This document shows positions 24,578-32,583 of a DNA stretch of 34,678 nt, one piece after another; position 1 is the stretch's first letter, and every line of letters starts with the position of its first letter. The position numbers and the translations under genes were made by a program. The notes beneath the pieces are model-generated. The model saw only the letters and a program-made list of their open reading frames with translations. It had not been told where the DNA came from and did not search any database. The DNA is from an uncultured Bacteroidales bacterium (lineage in GTDB: Bacteria; Bacteroidota; Bacteroidia; Bacteroidales; Bacteroidaceae): positions 1-34,678 of the forward strand of contig CADCIO010000050.1 in the NCBI GenBank assembly GCA_902801475.1. The letters are read 5' to 3'.

Positions 24578-26197
24578 ATGGCAAAAGACTATTTTCAATC
24601 CAAGGAGTTCAAGGATCTGCTGAAGTCATACGAGGAGCAGCGCGACAAGGGCGAAAGCATCTATCTGGATGCTGATGACTTTGCCGACCTGGCTGATTAC
24701 TACCTCAGCATTGACCAGCCGAAAATGGCGATGGATACGTTGCACCTGGGGCTTGCGCTTCATCCTGATGATGAGGTGCTGCTCATTGTGCTGAGTGCCT
24801 CCTACGTCTATCAGCGCAAATTCGACCAATCTGAGGAGGTGCTGAAGAAGTTGGATGCAAGCAATTCGGATGTGATGTATCAGCTGGCGCAATTGGAATA
24901 TGCCAAGTATGGTCGTGTGAAGAAGGCGGAGAAGATCTGGCGTGAATGGATGAAACTGGAAAATGGTCAGGACCCAACAGAACAGCATCGACGTGAGAGC
25001 TACCTGCACATCGTCTCTTCCTTGGTTGAGTTGCCTGGAAACAGTCGGGCTGACAAGGCATACGATGTAGAGGTTGTGCGCCGATGGATACGTGAATACC
25101 TCGACACCTTCGCTCCGTTGGGTAAATACGATGAGGATGTACAGATCGCTGACATCTGCCGTGATAATGATTTGGCGGACTTGATGAACGAGGCGCTCTC
25201 TCAGATTCTGGAGGAACAGCCATATCTGCCTAAGGGATGGCAAAACCTTGCTTTGGCGCAGTATATCATGCACCAGTATGAACAAGCTTTTGAGTCCTGT
25301 GATTTCGCTTTAGCCATTGACCCCAATGACCTCGAATCTCTATTGACCAAGGCGCACACTTATCACGCGATAGGTGAGAAGAAGCTTTCCATACCCGTGT
25401 TCAAGGAATATCTGGAGAAGGGTGGGGATGCTGTGCAGATCATTCCCTACGCAGATGCTCTGTTTGCGTCAGGAGAACAGGACGCAGCCATTTCAGAACT
25501 GGAGTGGGCGTGCACTTACTTCGAAAATAAGCGCATGGAGGCGTTTATGAGATATAAGAAGGCGAAGGCTACGTTGTCACCGAATGGGAAGAAGATGAAG
25601 GAGGAGAAAAAGTTGTATGATGAGGCGCTCGACCTCTACAAGCGCATCATGACCGACATCGGTGACCTCTATCATCAAAATGAGCGTTATAAGGAGAGCA
25701 ATGCTGTCAACCGCATGTTGACGGAAGTGGATGAACGAGACTCAGAGGCTTACTTCATGATGGGCGTTAACAACTTGGCTTTGGAGCGTTACGAGGATGC
25801 TTCACGTAATTTCGCCTTAGCTTTGCAATGGGCTGAAGACCAAGTGATGATGGGAGTTGACATCGCTCTCACCTTTGTTCTGAACAACTTCGACAAATTT
25901 GCCCTTGAGGTGCTGAATGCAGTCAGTCAGATTGCAGCCAACAGCAAAAGCCCCTTTGTCAAGAACATCCCTGCGGCCAAGTCGCTCACCTATCTGAAAC
26001 TGGGTCATAAAGACCAGTTCCTCAGATATTTCAAGCAGGCTTGTATGGATACGCCCGAGTTGGTCAAGAAGGTGTATGATGGCTATTTCCCTGAGAGCAC
26101 CCCTGTGAGTCAATGGAGCGATTATGCATCGAAGAACATCGACAAGTTAATCAGGAGATTTCAGGGAGAGAACTTCCATTTCCAAGACTTTACATAA
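24578..26197 (+). CDS. tetratricopeptide-repeat protein
   Basis: A 539-aa cytoplasmic-looking protein without a signal peptide. TPR-like helix pairs are seen at about 45-110 (ADYYLSIDQPKMAMDTLHLG) and 205-275 (LALAQYIMHQYEQAFESCDF), and again in the last 250 residues (SEAYFMMGVNNLALERYEDA). TPR arrays mediate protein-protein contacts. The partner cannot be told from sequence. It is 5 bp downstream of glnS and is followed by dapA after 23 bp, so the three may share a transcript. Confidence 0.85.
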   Translation: MAKDYFQSKEFKDLLKSYEEQRDKGESIYLDADDFADLADYYLSIDQPKMAMDTLHLGLALHPDDEVLLIVLSASYVYQRKFDQSEEVLKKLDASNSDVMYQLAQLEYAKYGRVKKAEKIWREWMKLENGQDPTEQHRRESYLHIVSSLVELPGNSRADKAYDVEVVRRWIREYLDTFAPLGKYDEDVQIADICRDNDLADLMNEALSQILEEQPYLPKGWQNLALAQYIMHQYEQAFESCDFALAIDPNDLESLLTKAHTYHAIGEKKLSIPVFKEYLEKGGDAVQIIPYADALFASGEQDAAISELEWACTYFENKRMEAFMRYKKAKATLSPNGKKMKEEKKLYDEALDLYKRIMTDIGDLYHQNERYKESNAVNRMLTEVDERDSEAYFMMGVNNLALERYEDASRNFALALQWAEDQVMMGVDIALTFVLNNFDKFALEVLNAVSQIAANSKSPFVKNIPAAKSLTYLKLGHKDQFLRYFKQACMDTPELVKKVYDGYFPESTPVSQWSDYASKNIDKLIRRFQGENFHFQDFT

Positions 26198-26220
26198 CGA
26201 CAATAAACACATTATTATAT

Positions 26221-27123
26221 ATGATACGTAACAGATTCAAGGGGTTGGGCATTGCGCTCGTCACTCCTTTCACAAAAGAAGGCAAGGTGGACTTCACCGC
26301 TCTCCGCCGTTTGCTCGATTATCAACTCTCCAACGGCATCGACTTCATCTGCCTGTTGGGTACTACTGCTGAAACCCCGACGCTCTCTGCCGAAGAACGT
26401 CAGCAGGTGAAAGACCTTGTGGTCGAAAAGGTGAACGGACAAGTGCCTATCCTGATGGGATGCGGTGGTAACAACACGGCTGCCATTGTGGAACAAATCC
26501 AGACAGGCGACTTCAAGGGAATTGAGGGCATCCTCAGCGTTTGTCCCTACTACAACAAACCCTCTCAGGAAGGTCTCTATCAGCACTTCAAGGCTATCTC
26601 AGCCGCTGCCGCTACACGTAACCTCTCTGTTGTGCTCTACAATGTGCCAGGACGTGTAGGTGTCAATATGACTGCAGAAACCACCCTCCGTCTGGCCAAT
26701 GAATGCGAGAACATCGTAGCCATCAAGGAGGCATCCGGCAACTTCACGCAGATTGATGACATCATCAAGAACAAACCTGCTAACTTCGACGTGATCTCAG
26801 GCGATGACGGCATCACCTTCCCACTGATCACATTAGGTGCTGTAGGTGTCATCTCAGTCATCGGAAACGCGCTGCCAAAAGAGTTCAGCCGCATGGTACG
26901 CCTCGCTCTCAATGGCGACTACCAGAACGCGCTCACCATCCATCACAAGTTCACGGAACTCTTCAAGCTCCTCTTCGTTGATGGTAACCCCGCAGGTGTC
27001 AAAGCCATGCTCAATTCCATGGGACTCATCGAGAACGAACTCCGTCTCCCTCTCGTTCCATCACGCATCTCCACCATGGAGAAGATATCTGCCATCGTTA
27101 AGGAACTCAACATCAAGTGTTGA
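26221..27123 (+). CDS. dapA: 4-hydroxy-tetrahydrodipicolinate synthase
   Basis: A 300-aa aldolase of the DHDPS/NAL family, which condenses pyruvate with aspartate semialdehyde in lysine and diaminopimelate synthesis. Seen are the GTTAETPTL motif (47-55), Y140 in YNVPGR and the Schiff-base lysine K169 in AIKEASGNF. The frame can be extended upstream to 26113, but that stretch overlaps the TPR gene and is not DapA-like. ATG 26221 gives the standard N-terminus and length. Confidence 0.95.
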   Translation: MIRNRFKGLGIALVTPFTKEGKVDFTALRRLLDYQLSNGIDFICLLGTTAETPTLSAEERQQVKDLVVEKVNGQVPILMGCGGNNTAAIVEQIQTGDFKGIEGILSVCPYYNKPSQEGLYQHFKAISAAAATRNLSVVLYNVPGRVGVNMTAETTLRLANECENIVAIKEASGNFTQIDDIIKNKPANFDVISGDDGITFPLITLGAVGVISVIGNALPKEFSRMVRLALNGDYQNALTIHHKFTELFKLLFVDGNPAGVKAMLNSMGLIENELRLPLVPSRISTMEKISAIVKELNIKC

Positions 27124-27196
27124 CGTTCCTTACGGCTACGGCATAATATGTAGATAAGAGGGTCTACGTTCATAGATTCTCATAGAAAAGAAAACA

Positions 27197-27226
27197 AGAA
27201 ATGCTCAGCGATTGCTGAGCATTTCT
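27197..27226 (-). terminator. intrinsic terminator after tRNA-His, possibly bidirectional
   Basis: A perfect 13-bp stem AGAAATGCTCAGC (27197-27209) / GCTGAGCATTTCT (27214-27226). On the minus strand it is followed by a T-rich tract (TGTTTTCTTTTC) and ends the tRNA-His transcript. On the plus strand it may also end the dapA transcript. Confidence 0.85.
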
Positions 27227-27237
27227 CTTTGTTGGAG

Positions 27238-27312
27238 GGTGGAGGGTGGGACTCGAACCCACGACATTCAGAACCACAATCTGACGCTCTAACCAACTGA
27301 ACTACATCCACC
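27238..27312 (-). tRNA. tRNA-His (GTG)
   Basis: A full cloverleaf on the minus strand with the extra 5' G (-1) typical of tRNA-His, D-arm GTTC...GAGC, anticodon loop TTGTGGT with anticodon GTG, and T-arm GTGGG-TTCGAGT-CCCAC. The acceptor stem has one mismatch (T6-C67). CCA is not encoded. Confidence 0.95.
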
Positions 27313-27340
27313 ATGTAGGGTTGTTTCCCTTTTGCGAGTG

Positions 27341-27372
27341 CAAAGGTACGGCAAATTTGTGGATTGACCAAA
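27341..27372 (-). promoter_or_regulatory. promoter of tRNA-His
   Basis: Minus-strand -7 TACCTTTG (27341-27348) and -33 TTTG (27369-27372) with a 20-bp spacer, 28 bp before the tRNA. It lies between the folD stop and the tRNA. Confidence 0.7.
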
Positions 27373-27394
27373 CAATTACCGAAGAATTTGCAAT

Positions 27395-28273
27395 TTATTT
27401 GTAAAATTCTTTGCGACCGGCGCTGAGGGTGTTCTTCATCAGGGAGCAGATGGTCATGGGACCTACGCCACCAGGTACAGGAGTGATGAAGGAGCACTTG
27501 GGTGCCACGTTCTCGAAATCCACGTCGCCATTGAGACGGAAACCTGACTTGCGGGTGGCATCGGGTACGCGAGTGGTACCTACATCGACAATGACAGCAC
27601 CTTCCTTCACCATGTCGGCAGTCACGAAGTTGGGTTTGCCGATGGCTGCGATGATGATGTCTGCTTGCTGACATTCCTCCTTCAAGGTCTTTGAACGGCT
27701 GTGGCAGACAGTCACGGTGGCATCGCCATACTGCTTCTGCATCATGAGCTGTGCCATGGGCTTGCCGACGATGTTGGAACGTCCGAGGATAACGCACTTC
27801 TTGCCGCTGGTCTCGATGTTATAGCGCTTCAGCAGGGTGATGATGCCAAGAGGTGTGGCTGAGATGTAGCAGGGAAGTCCGATGGCCATGCGACCTACGT
27901 TGATGGGGTGGAATCCGTCCACGTCCTTGCGATAGTCGATGGCTTCGATGATTTTCTGCTCAGAGATGTGCTTGGGTAGAGGAAGCTGCACGATGAATCC
28001 ATCCACGTCGGCATCGTTGTTGAGCTTCTCGACCTGCTTGAGGAGGAAGTCTTCGGTGATGTCGTCCTCGAATCGGAGGAGGGTGGAGGTGAATCCGCAT
28101 GCCTCACATGCCAGCACCTTGTTCTTGACGTAGGTTTCGCTGCCGCCGTCGTGACCCACGAGGATGGCTGCGAGGTGTGGACGCTTGCCTCCTGCATCCA
28201 CAATCTTTTTCACTTCTTCTGCAATCTCAGCCTTGATGGCTGCTGCTGTTGCTTTTCCGTCTATCAGTTGCAT
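27395..28273 (-). CDS. folD: bifunctional methylenetetrahydrofolate dehydrogenase/cyclohydrolase
   Basis: A 292-aa FolD. It interconverts 5,10-methylene-, 5,10-methenyl- and 10-formyl-tetrahydrofolate in the cytoplasm to supply one-carbon units. Hallmarks seen are [12 protein letters not shown] (active-site loop), [10 protein letters not shown] (dinucleotide binding) and the C-terminal [10 protein letters not shown]. The length is standard. It lies 35 bp downstream of ffh with a short heptamer repeat between them and no terminator, so ffh-folD are probably co-transcribed. Confidence 0.96.
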   Translation of the reverse strand: MQLIDGKATAAAIKAEIAEEVKKIVDAGGKRPHLAAILVGHDGGSETYVKNKVLACEACGFTSTLLRFEDDITEDFLLKQVEKLNNDADVDGFIVQLPLPKHISEQKIIEAIDYRKDVDGFHPINVGRMAIGLPCYISATPLGIITLLKRYNIETSGKKCVILGRSNIVGKPMAQLMMQKQYGDATVTVCHSRSKTLKEECQQADIIIAAIGKPNFVTADMVKEGAVIVDVGTTRVPDATRKSGFRLNGDVDFENVAPKCSFITPVPGGVGPMTICSLMKNTLSAGRKEFYK

Positions 28274-28292
28274 GTTGTAAAATGTTGTAAAT

Positions 28293-28313
28293 GTTTCGTG
28301 TTTCGTGTTTAGA
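28293..28313. repeat. short heptamer repeat between ffh and folD
   Basis: Three units GTTTCGT, GTTTCGT, GTTTAGA fill the junction and run into the ffh stop. Two TGTTGTAAA-like copies (10-bp spacing) precede it near 28273-28291. Confidence 0.7.
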
Positions 28314-29655
28314 ATCGGGGCTTTCCACCTTTCATCCGTTGCATCTGTGCCATGGCCTGTGCCATCTTGGGACTGGTCATCTGACGCATCATCTTGCGCA
28401 TCTGCTCGAACTGCTTGGTGATGCGGTTGATCTCATCGAGAGATACGCCTGAGCCTTTGGCGATACGCTGTTTGCGCGACATGTTGATGCACTCGGGGTG
28501 TTCGCGTTCGTAGGGGGTCATCGAACCAATCATGGCTTCGACAGACTTGAAGGCGTTGTCGTCGATGTCAACATCCTTCAGCGCCTTGCCCACGCCTGGA
28601 ATCATCGAGGCAAGGTCTTTGATGTTACCCATCTTCTTGATCTGCCCGATTTGTCCGAGGAAGTCGTTGTAGTCGAACTTGTTCTTGGCAATCTTCTTCT
28701 CCAAACGCTTTGCTTCCTCTTCATCGAACTGCTGCTGAGCGCGCTCCACGAACGAGACGATGTCGCCCATGCCAAGGATGCGGTCGGCCATGCGGTCGGG
28801 ATGGAAAACATCGAGCGCCTCCATCTTCTCGCCCGTACCCACAAACTTAATGGGCTTGGTCACGACGGTGCGGATGGACAGGGCTGCACCACCACGTGTG
28901 TCGCCATCGAGCTTGGTCAGAATCACACCGTCAATCTCCAGACGCTCGTTGAAGGTCTTGGCTGTGTTGACAGCGTCCTGACCGGTCATGGCATCCACCA
29001 CGAGCAGAGTCTCGTTCGGATTGACAGCAGCCTTGATCTGCTCAATCTGCTGCATCAGTTCTTCGTCAATCGATTGGCGACCAGCGGTATCGACAATCAC
29101 CACGTCGTAGCTCTTCGACTTGGCTTCCTGAATGGCATGCTGAGCCACAGCGATGGGGTCGGTGGCACCTTCCTCTAAGTAGCAAGGCACGTCCACCTGA
29201 TCGGCCAATACGCGCAACTGCTCCATAGCTGCAGGACGGAAAGTGTCGCAGGCTGCCAGCAGGGGCTTCTTGTGGTTCTGAGTCTTCAAACGCAACGCCA
29301 ACTTACCCGCCATTGTTGTCTTACCGGCACCGTTCAAACCCGCCATCAGGATGACCGTTGGACGACCCGTCAAGTTCAGTTCTGTGGCTTGACCGCCCAT
29401 CAGTTCTGCCAGTTCGTCGTGTACGATCTTGACCATCATCTGACCAGGCTTCACGGCTGTGAGCACGTTCTGACCCAGCGCCTTCTGCTTTACCGTGTCT
29501 GTGAAAGTCTTAGCAACCTTATAGTTCACATCGGCCTCCAGAAGTGCCTTGCGCACGTCCTTCAGCGTTTCCGCTACATTGATTTCGGTGATTTTACCTT
29601 CACCCTTCAGTATTTTGAAAGACCGTTCCAGTCTCTCGCTTAAATTTTCAAACAT
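28309..29655 (-). CDS. ffh: signal recognition particle protein Ffh (SRP54)
   Basis: A 448-aa SRP GTPase that binds signal sequences and SRP RNA and delivers ribosomes to FtsY at the membrane. N domain at 1-90; G domain with GLNGAGKT (106-113), a DTAGR motif and TKLDGD near residue 245; C-terminal Met-rich M domain ([17 protein letters not shown]) for signal peptides and RNA. The length is normal. The SRP RNA gene lies only about 830 bp away on the opposite strand. Confidence 0.97.
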   Translation of the reverse strand: MFENLSERLERSFKILKGEGKITEINVAETLKDVRKALLEADVNYKVAKTFTDTVKQKALGQNVLTAVKPGQMMVKIVHDELAELMGGQATELNLTGRPTVILMAGLNGAGKTTMAGKLALRLKTQNHKKPLLAACDTFRPAAMEQLRVLADQVDVPCYLEEGATDPIAVAQHAIQEAKSKSYDVVIVDTAGRQSIDEELMQQIEQIKAAVNPNETLLVVDAMTGQDAVNTAKTFNERLEIDGVILTKLDGDTRGGAALSIRTVVTKPIKFVGTGEKMEALDVFHPDRMADRILGMGDIVSFVERAQQQFDEEEAKRLEKKIAKNKFDYNDFLGQIGQIKKMGNIKDLASMIPGVGKALKDVDIDDNAFKSVEAMIGSMTPYEREHPECINMSRKQRIAKGSGVSLDEINRITKQFEQMRKMMRQMTSPKMAQAMAQMQRMKGGKPRF

Positions 29656-29663
29656 ATATTAAT

Positions 29664-29719
29664 CTATAACCTTTATTCTATAACCTTTATTCTATAACCT
29701 ATAACCTTTAACCTTTACT
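29664..29719. repeat. heptamer tandem repeat between the DedA gene and ffh
   Basis: Eight units: CTATAAC, CTTTATT, CTATAAC, CTTTATT, CTATAAC, CTATAAC, CTTTAAC, CTTTACT. It fills the junction between ffh (start 29655) and the DedA gene and includes the DedA stop codon. Confidence 0.9.
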
Positions 29720-30347
29720 TCTTCACACCTTTATATATAAGATACGCGACAATAGCTATCACAATGATGATGGCTGCCACGCCGATGATGTGCGAATAGT
29801 GTGCGATGATGTCTATGAGCTCCTGTTTGGGCATCGTCGAATGGAAAGCCGCTCCGATGGCCACCAAGATGCTGTTCCAAAGTCCTGCACCCAGCGCCGT
29901 GTAGAGACAGAACGACAGCAGATTCATCTTTGCCAATCCGGCAGGAATGCTGATGAGCTGACGGATGGCTGGAATCATGCGGCCAATCAGCGTGGACACA
30001 GCACCGCGCTTGTCGAAATACGCCTCAGCCTTTTCCACCTTCTCCGCATCAATCAGGCACATGTGACCGAAACGGCTGTTGGCAAATGCATACACAATGG
30101 GACGTCCCAACGAATAAGCAAGCCCGTAGTTGATCAGCGCACCAATCAGCGCACCCAATGTGCCACACAAGATTATCATCGGATACGTCATTTCGCCCGT
30201 CTCTGCAGCCATGTATGCCGCAGGAATCATAACTACCTCCGAGGGGAAGGGAATGAACGAACTCTCGATAGCCATGAACAGAATGACCCATCCGTAGTTC
30301 AGATTATCAAGCGCTCCGTTTGTCAAATTGAGGATGATTTCTTCCAT
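29715..30347 (-). CDS. DedA-family (SNARE-associated/VTT) inner-membrane protein
   Basis: A 210-aa membrane protein with several hydrophobic segments and the DedA signature FIPFPSEVVMIPAAYMA (about 32-48) and the family's GRMIPAIRQLISIPAG (about 142-157). DedA proteins are lipid scramblase or transporter-like; members move phospholipids or undecaprenyl phosphate and support envelope homeostasis. The substrate here is unknown. It is first in a leftward run with ffh and folD, with a -7 element at 30356-30363. Confidence 0.9.
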   Translation of the reverse strand: MEEIILNLTNGALDNLNYGWVILFMAIESSFIPFPSEVVMIPAAYMAAETGEMTYPMIILCGTLGALIGALINYGLAYSLGRPIVYAFANSRFGHMCLIDAEKVEKAEAYFDKRGAVSTLIGRMIPAIRQLISIPAGLAKMNLLSFCLYTALGAGLWNSILVAIGAAFHSTMPKQELIDIIAHYSHIIGVAAIIIVIAIVAYLIYKGVKK

Positions 30348-30355
30348 AATGAGTG

Positions 30356-30363
30356 CAAAGGTA
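30356..30363 (-). promoter_or_regulatory. -7 element of the DedA promoter
   Basis: TACCTTTG on the minus strand, 8 bp before the ATG. No TTG is found at the expected -33 distance, because that position is occupied by the heptamer tract at 30371-30398. The transcript would be almost leaderless. Confidence 0.5.
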
Positions 30364-30370
30364 CGAAAAA

Positions 30371-30398
30371 GTTAGGAGTTAGGAGATAGGAGATAGCA
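30371..30398. repeat. heptamer tandem repeat in the DedA promoter region
   Basis: Four units: GTTAGGA, GTTAGGA, GATAGGA, GATAGCA. They occupy the -15 to -35 region of the DedA promoter. Confidence 0.85.
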
Positions 30399-30436
30399 GT
30401 TTTTTACCTTTTGGCGTGATTTTTTACTGAAAAAGT

Positions 30437-30467
30437 TTTGTCAGTTCACTAAAAAGCCCTACCTTTG
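30437..30467 (+). promoter_or_regulatory. promoter of the SRP RNA-tRNA-Thr transcript
   Basis: -33 TTTG (30437-30440), 19-bp spacer and -7 TACCTTTG (30460-30467), ending 17 bp before the SRP RNA. Confidence 0.8.
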
Positions 30468-30484
30468 CACCCGCAAACGAAAAT

Positions 30485-30581
30485 GGGTAAGTCCTATACG
30501 GCCAGCTCCCTTGGAATTCCCCCAGGGCTTGACCGCAGCAAGGGTACTCGGTTGTAGCGGCGCGATGTAGCAAGCTTACCC
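30485..30581 (+). ncRNA. ffs: signal recognition particle RNA (small, 4.5S type)
   Basis: A 97-nt RNA closed by GGGTAAG (30485-30491) / CTTACCC (30575-30581). It carries the conserved helix-8 region CCCCCAGG...GACCGCAGCAAGGGTA, which binds the Ffh M domain, and the distal CGATGTAGC block seen in 4.5S RNA. A strong promoter precedes it and tRNA-Thr follows after 4 nt, so RNase processing must release both ends. Confidence 0.88.
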
Positions 30582-30585
30582 ACCC

Positions 30586-30659
30586 GCCTCTTTAGCTCAG
30601 TTGGCCAGAGCACGTGATTTGTAATCTCGGGGTCGTTGGTTCGAATCCGACAAGAGGCT
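30586..30659 (+). tRNA. tRNA-Thr (TGT)
   Basis: A 74-nt cloverleaf: acceptor GCCTCTT/AAGAGGC, D-arm GCTC...GAGC, anticodon loop TTTGTAA with anticodon TGT, and T-arm GTTGG-TTCGAAT-CCGAC. The anticodon stem has one T-T mismatch. CCA is not encoded. Confidence 0.95.
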
Positions 30660-30670
30660 CTAAAATGAAG

Positions 30671-30710
30671 ACAGGGGAGAAGGTGCAAAACCTTCTCCCC
30701 TGTTGTTTGT
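30671..30710 (+). terminator. intrinsic terminator after tRNA-Thr
   Basis: A perfect 14-bp stem ACAGGGGAGAAGGT (30671-30684) / ACCTTCTCCCCTGT (30690-30703) followed by TTGTTTGT. It may also help end the oncoming transporter transcript. Confidence 0.88.
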
Positions 30711-30756
30711 ATTCATACCTTCTCCCTCTGTATTTGTATTTTCTATGTTGGGTGCA

Positions 30757-31674
30757 TCAATGGCTTCCGAGGAACAGGAAGAGCATCGAGAGCAGGACAA
30801 GGAGGAGGTCGATGAGTTTTGCTTTGAGGTTCTTCTCACGGAACACCATCGCGCCGAAGAGGAAGCTGACGATGACAGAGCCGCGGCGAATCATGGAAAC
30901 GATGGAAATCATGGCGCCATCGAGGCCGAGAGCATAGAAGTAGGCGAAGTCGGCGGCGGAGAGGAAGACGGAGATGAGGATGATGCACCAGTCCCAACGG
31001 AATGGGGTGGTCTTCTTGTGAGTAGGCCACCAGAGGAGGAAGAGCATGGTGAGCATCATGAAGAACTGGTAGATGTTGTACCATGACTGCACGGCGAGCT
31101 TGTCGAGTCCCACGCCGCCGTTCTGGGGCGATGCCATGAGGAACTTGTCGTAGAGACCAGAGATGGCGCCGAGCACGTTGGCGAGTACGACGAAGATGAT
31201 CCACTTGTTGTGCTTGAAGTCGATGCCCTCTTTCTTGCTGGAGCGCGAGAGCATGTAGAGTCCGATCATGGCGATGATGACACCGATCCATTGCCAGAGG
31301 TTGAGCCGTTCGGAGAAGAAGGTGAGGGCGCCGATGAGCACCATCACGGGACGGGTGGCGTTGATGGGACCGACGATGGTGATGGGCAGGTGCTTCAGAC
31401 CGAAGTAGGCGAAGAGCCACGAGGCGAGCACGATGCAGGACTTCAGCAGGATGTACTTATGTTCCGCCCAGCCGTACTGATGGGTGTAGAAGAGGCTGTC
31501 TTCGCTGATGAGTCCCTCTCTCGACAGGATGATGAAGGGCAGGAAGATGAGCGATGAGAAGAGCGTATTGAGCAGCAGCACGGGGATGACCGCGTTCGCC
31601 TTGAGCGATTTCTTCTTGAAAACGTCGTAGAAGCCGAGGAGGAAGGCGGAGAGGAAGGCAAGGATGAGCCACAT
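30757..31674 (-). CDS. EamA/DMT-family transporter
   Basis: A 305-aa membrane protein with about ten hydrophobic segments in two EamA-like halves, the layout of drug/metabolite transporters. The first half has MWLILAFLSAFLLGFYDVFKK and the typical GPINATRPVMVLIGAL; the second repeats the pattern after residue about 155. Substrates of this family include amino acids, sugars and toxic compounds; the one here is unknown. It lies 78 bp after truA, a gap filled by ten heptamer units, and is probably the last gene of a MATE-truA-EamA transcript. Confidence 0.88.
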   Translation of the reverse strand: MWLILAFLSAFLLGFYDVFKKKSLKANAVIPVLLLNTLFSSLIFLPFIILSREGLISEDSLFYTHQYGWAEHKYILLKSCIVLASWLFAYFGLKHLPITIVGPINATRPVMVLIGALTFFSERLNLWQWIGVIIAMIGLYMLSRSSKKEGIDFKHNKWIIFVVLANVLGAISGLYDKFLMASPQNGGVGLDKLAVQSWYNIYQFFMMLTMLFLLWWPTHKKTTPFRWDWCIILISVFLSAADFAYFYALGLDGAMISIVSMIRRGSVIVSFLFGAMVFREKNLKAKLIDLLLVLLSMLFLFLGSH

Positions 31675-31680
31675 ATGTTA

Positions 31681-31750
31681 GTTGAGAGTTGACAGTTGAG
31701 AGTTGACAGTTGAGAGTTGACAGTTGAGAGTTGACAGTTGAGAGTTGACA
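31681..31750. repeat. perfect ten-unit heptamer repeat between truA and the EamA gene
   Basis: Ten alternating units, GTTGAGA and GTTGACA, without a single mismatch over 70 bp, followed by a decayed GTTTAGG that includes the truA stop codon. This is the longest and cleanest tract in the window and probably the youngest. Confidence 0.95.
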
Positions 31751-31752
31751 GT

Positions 31753-32550
31753 TTAGGATTGGAAGAGTTCTTCGGGGTAGGTGATGTCGGCGAGGAAGAG
31801 GGCATTGCCGGGGACGGATGTGCCGGCGGAGCAGCGGTCTTTCTTCTCGATGATTTCACGGAATTGTTCGATGGTCAGCACGCCACGTCCCACGTCGAGG
31901 AGGGTGCCGACGATGGCTCGCACCATGTTGCGAAGGAAGCGGTCAGCGGTGATGGTGAACTGCCATTTGAGGGCTAAGGGCTGAGGGCTAAGGGCTGAGG
32001 GCTGAGGGCTGATAGTTGAGAGTTGGGGGTTGACAGGTGTCCATTCGGCCTTCATGATGCGGCAGTTGTTGGTCTTCACGTCGGTGTGGAGCTTCGAGAA
32101 GGAAGTGAAGTCGGTGTAGTCGAAGAGGGTCTGGGCGGCCTCGTTCATCTTGTCGAAGTCGAGCGGTTGGGGGAATCGGTAGGCGTAGGGCTCGAAGGGA
32201 GTCTTCGCCGTCACAATATTATATATGTATGTGCGTGAGGTGGCGGAGAATCGGGCGTGGGCATCGGGCGTCACTTTGCGGATGCGGCTGATGGCGATGT
32301 CGTGCGGCAGGAGTTTGTTCAGCCGATACACCAATTGCTCGTCAGCCTCGTGCGTCGTGTCGAAGTGCGCCACCATGAGTGAGGCATTCACGCCGGCATC
32401 GGTTCGTCCCGCCCCAGTCACCTCGATAGGTTCACGGAGCAGGGTGGAGAGTGCCTTGCTGAGCACCTCCTGCACGCTGATGCCGTTGGGCTGAATCTGC
32501 CAACCATGATACCGCGCGCCGTCGTAGGATAAATAAATGAAATATCTCAT
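31753..32550 (-). CDS. truA: tRNA pseudouridine(38-40) synthase
   Basis: A 265-aa TruA that makes pseudouridine at positions 38-40 in the anticodon arm of tRNAs. The catalytic Asp is D51 in [11 protein letters not shown] (usually GVHA, so H is replaced by N). The C-terminal [17 protein letters not shown] is typical. Residues 173-194, between CRIMKAEW and [10 protein letters not shown], are an extra loop encoded by heptamer repeats ([21 protein letters not shown]). The rest of the fold looks intact. It follows the MATE gene after 33 bp. Confidence 0.95.
   Translation of the reverse strand: MRYFIYLSYDGARYHGWQIQPNGISVQEVLSKALSTLLREPIEVTGAGRTDAGVNASLMVAHFDTTHEADEQLVYRLNKLLPHDIAISRIRKVTPDAHARFSATSRTYIYNIVTAKTPFEPYAYRFPQPLDFDKMNEAAQTLFDYTDFTSFSKLHTDVKTNNCRIMKAEWTPVNPQLSTISPQPSALSPQPLALKWQFTITADRFLRNMVRAIVGTLLDVGRGVLTIEQFREIIEKKDRCSAGTSVPGNALFLADITYPEELFQS
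31974..32036. repeat. nine-unit heptamer repeat inside truA
   Basis: Units CTAAGGG, CTGAGGG, CTAAGGG, CTGAGGG, CTGAGGG, CTGATAG, TTGAGAG, TTGGGGG, TTGACAG. The tract passes from the GGGCTGA type to the GTTGACA type in the same 7-bp phase. The total of 63 bp equals exactly 21 codons, so the frame is kept. Confidence 0.92.
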
Positions 32551-32582
32551 AACCCTAATCTATAACCCATAACCTCTCACCC
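32548..32582. repeat. heptamer-like repeat between the MATE gene and truA
   Basis: Units CATAACC, CTAATCT, ATAACCC, ATAACCT, CTCACCC keep a 7-bp period with drift. It spans the truA start and the region before the MATE stop. Confidence 0.65.
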
Positions 32583-32583
32583 T

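Noticed and set aside
23502..24584. Minus-strand frame of 360 codons over glnS
   Set aside because: Antisense shadow of glnS, which is a full-length and well-conserved protein.
26113..26220. Upstream extension of dapA by 36 codons
   Set aside because: Overlaps the end of the TPR gene and does not resemble DapA; ATG 26221 gives the standard N-terminus.
31681..31750. CRISPR-like repeat array
   Set aside because: Units are 7 bp, contiguous and without spacers; no cas genes are present.
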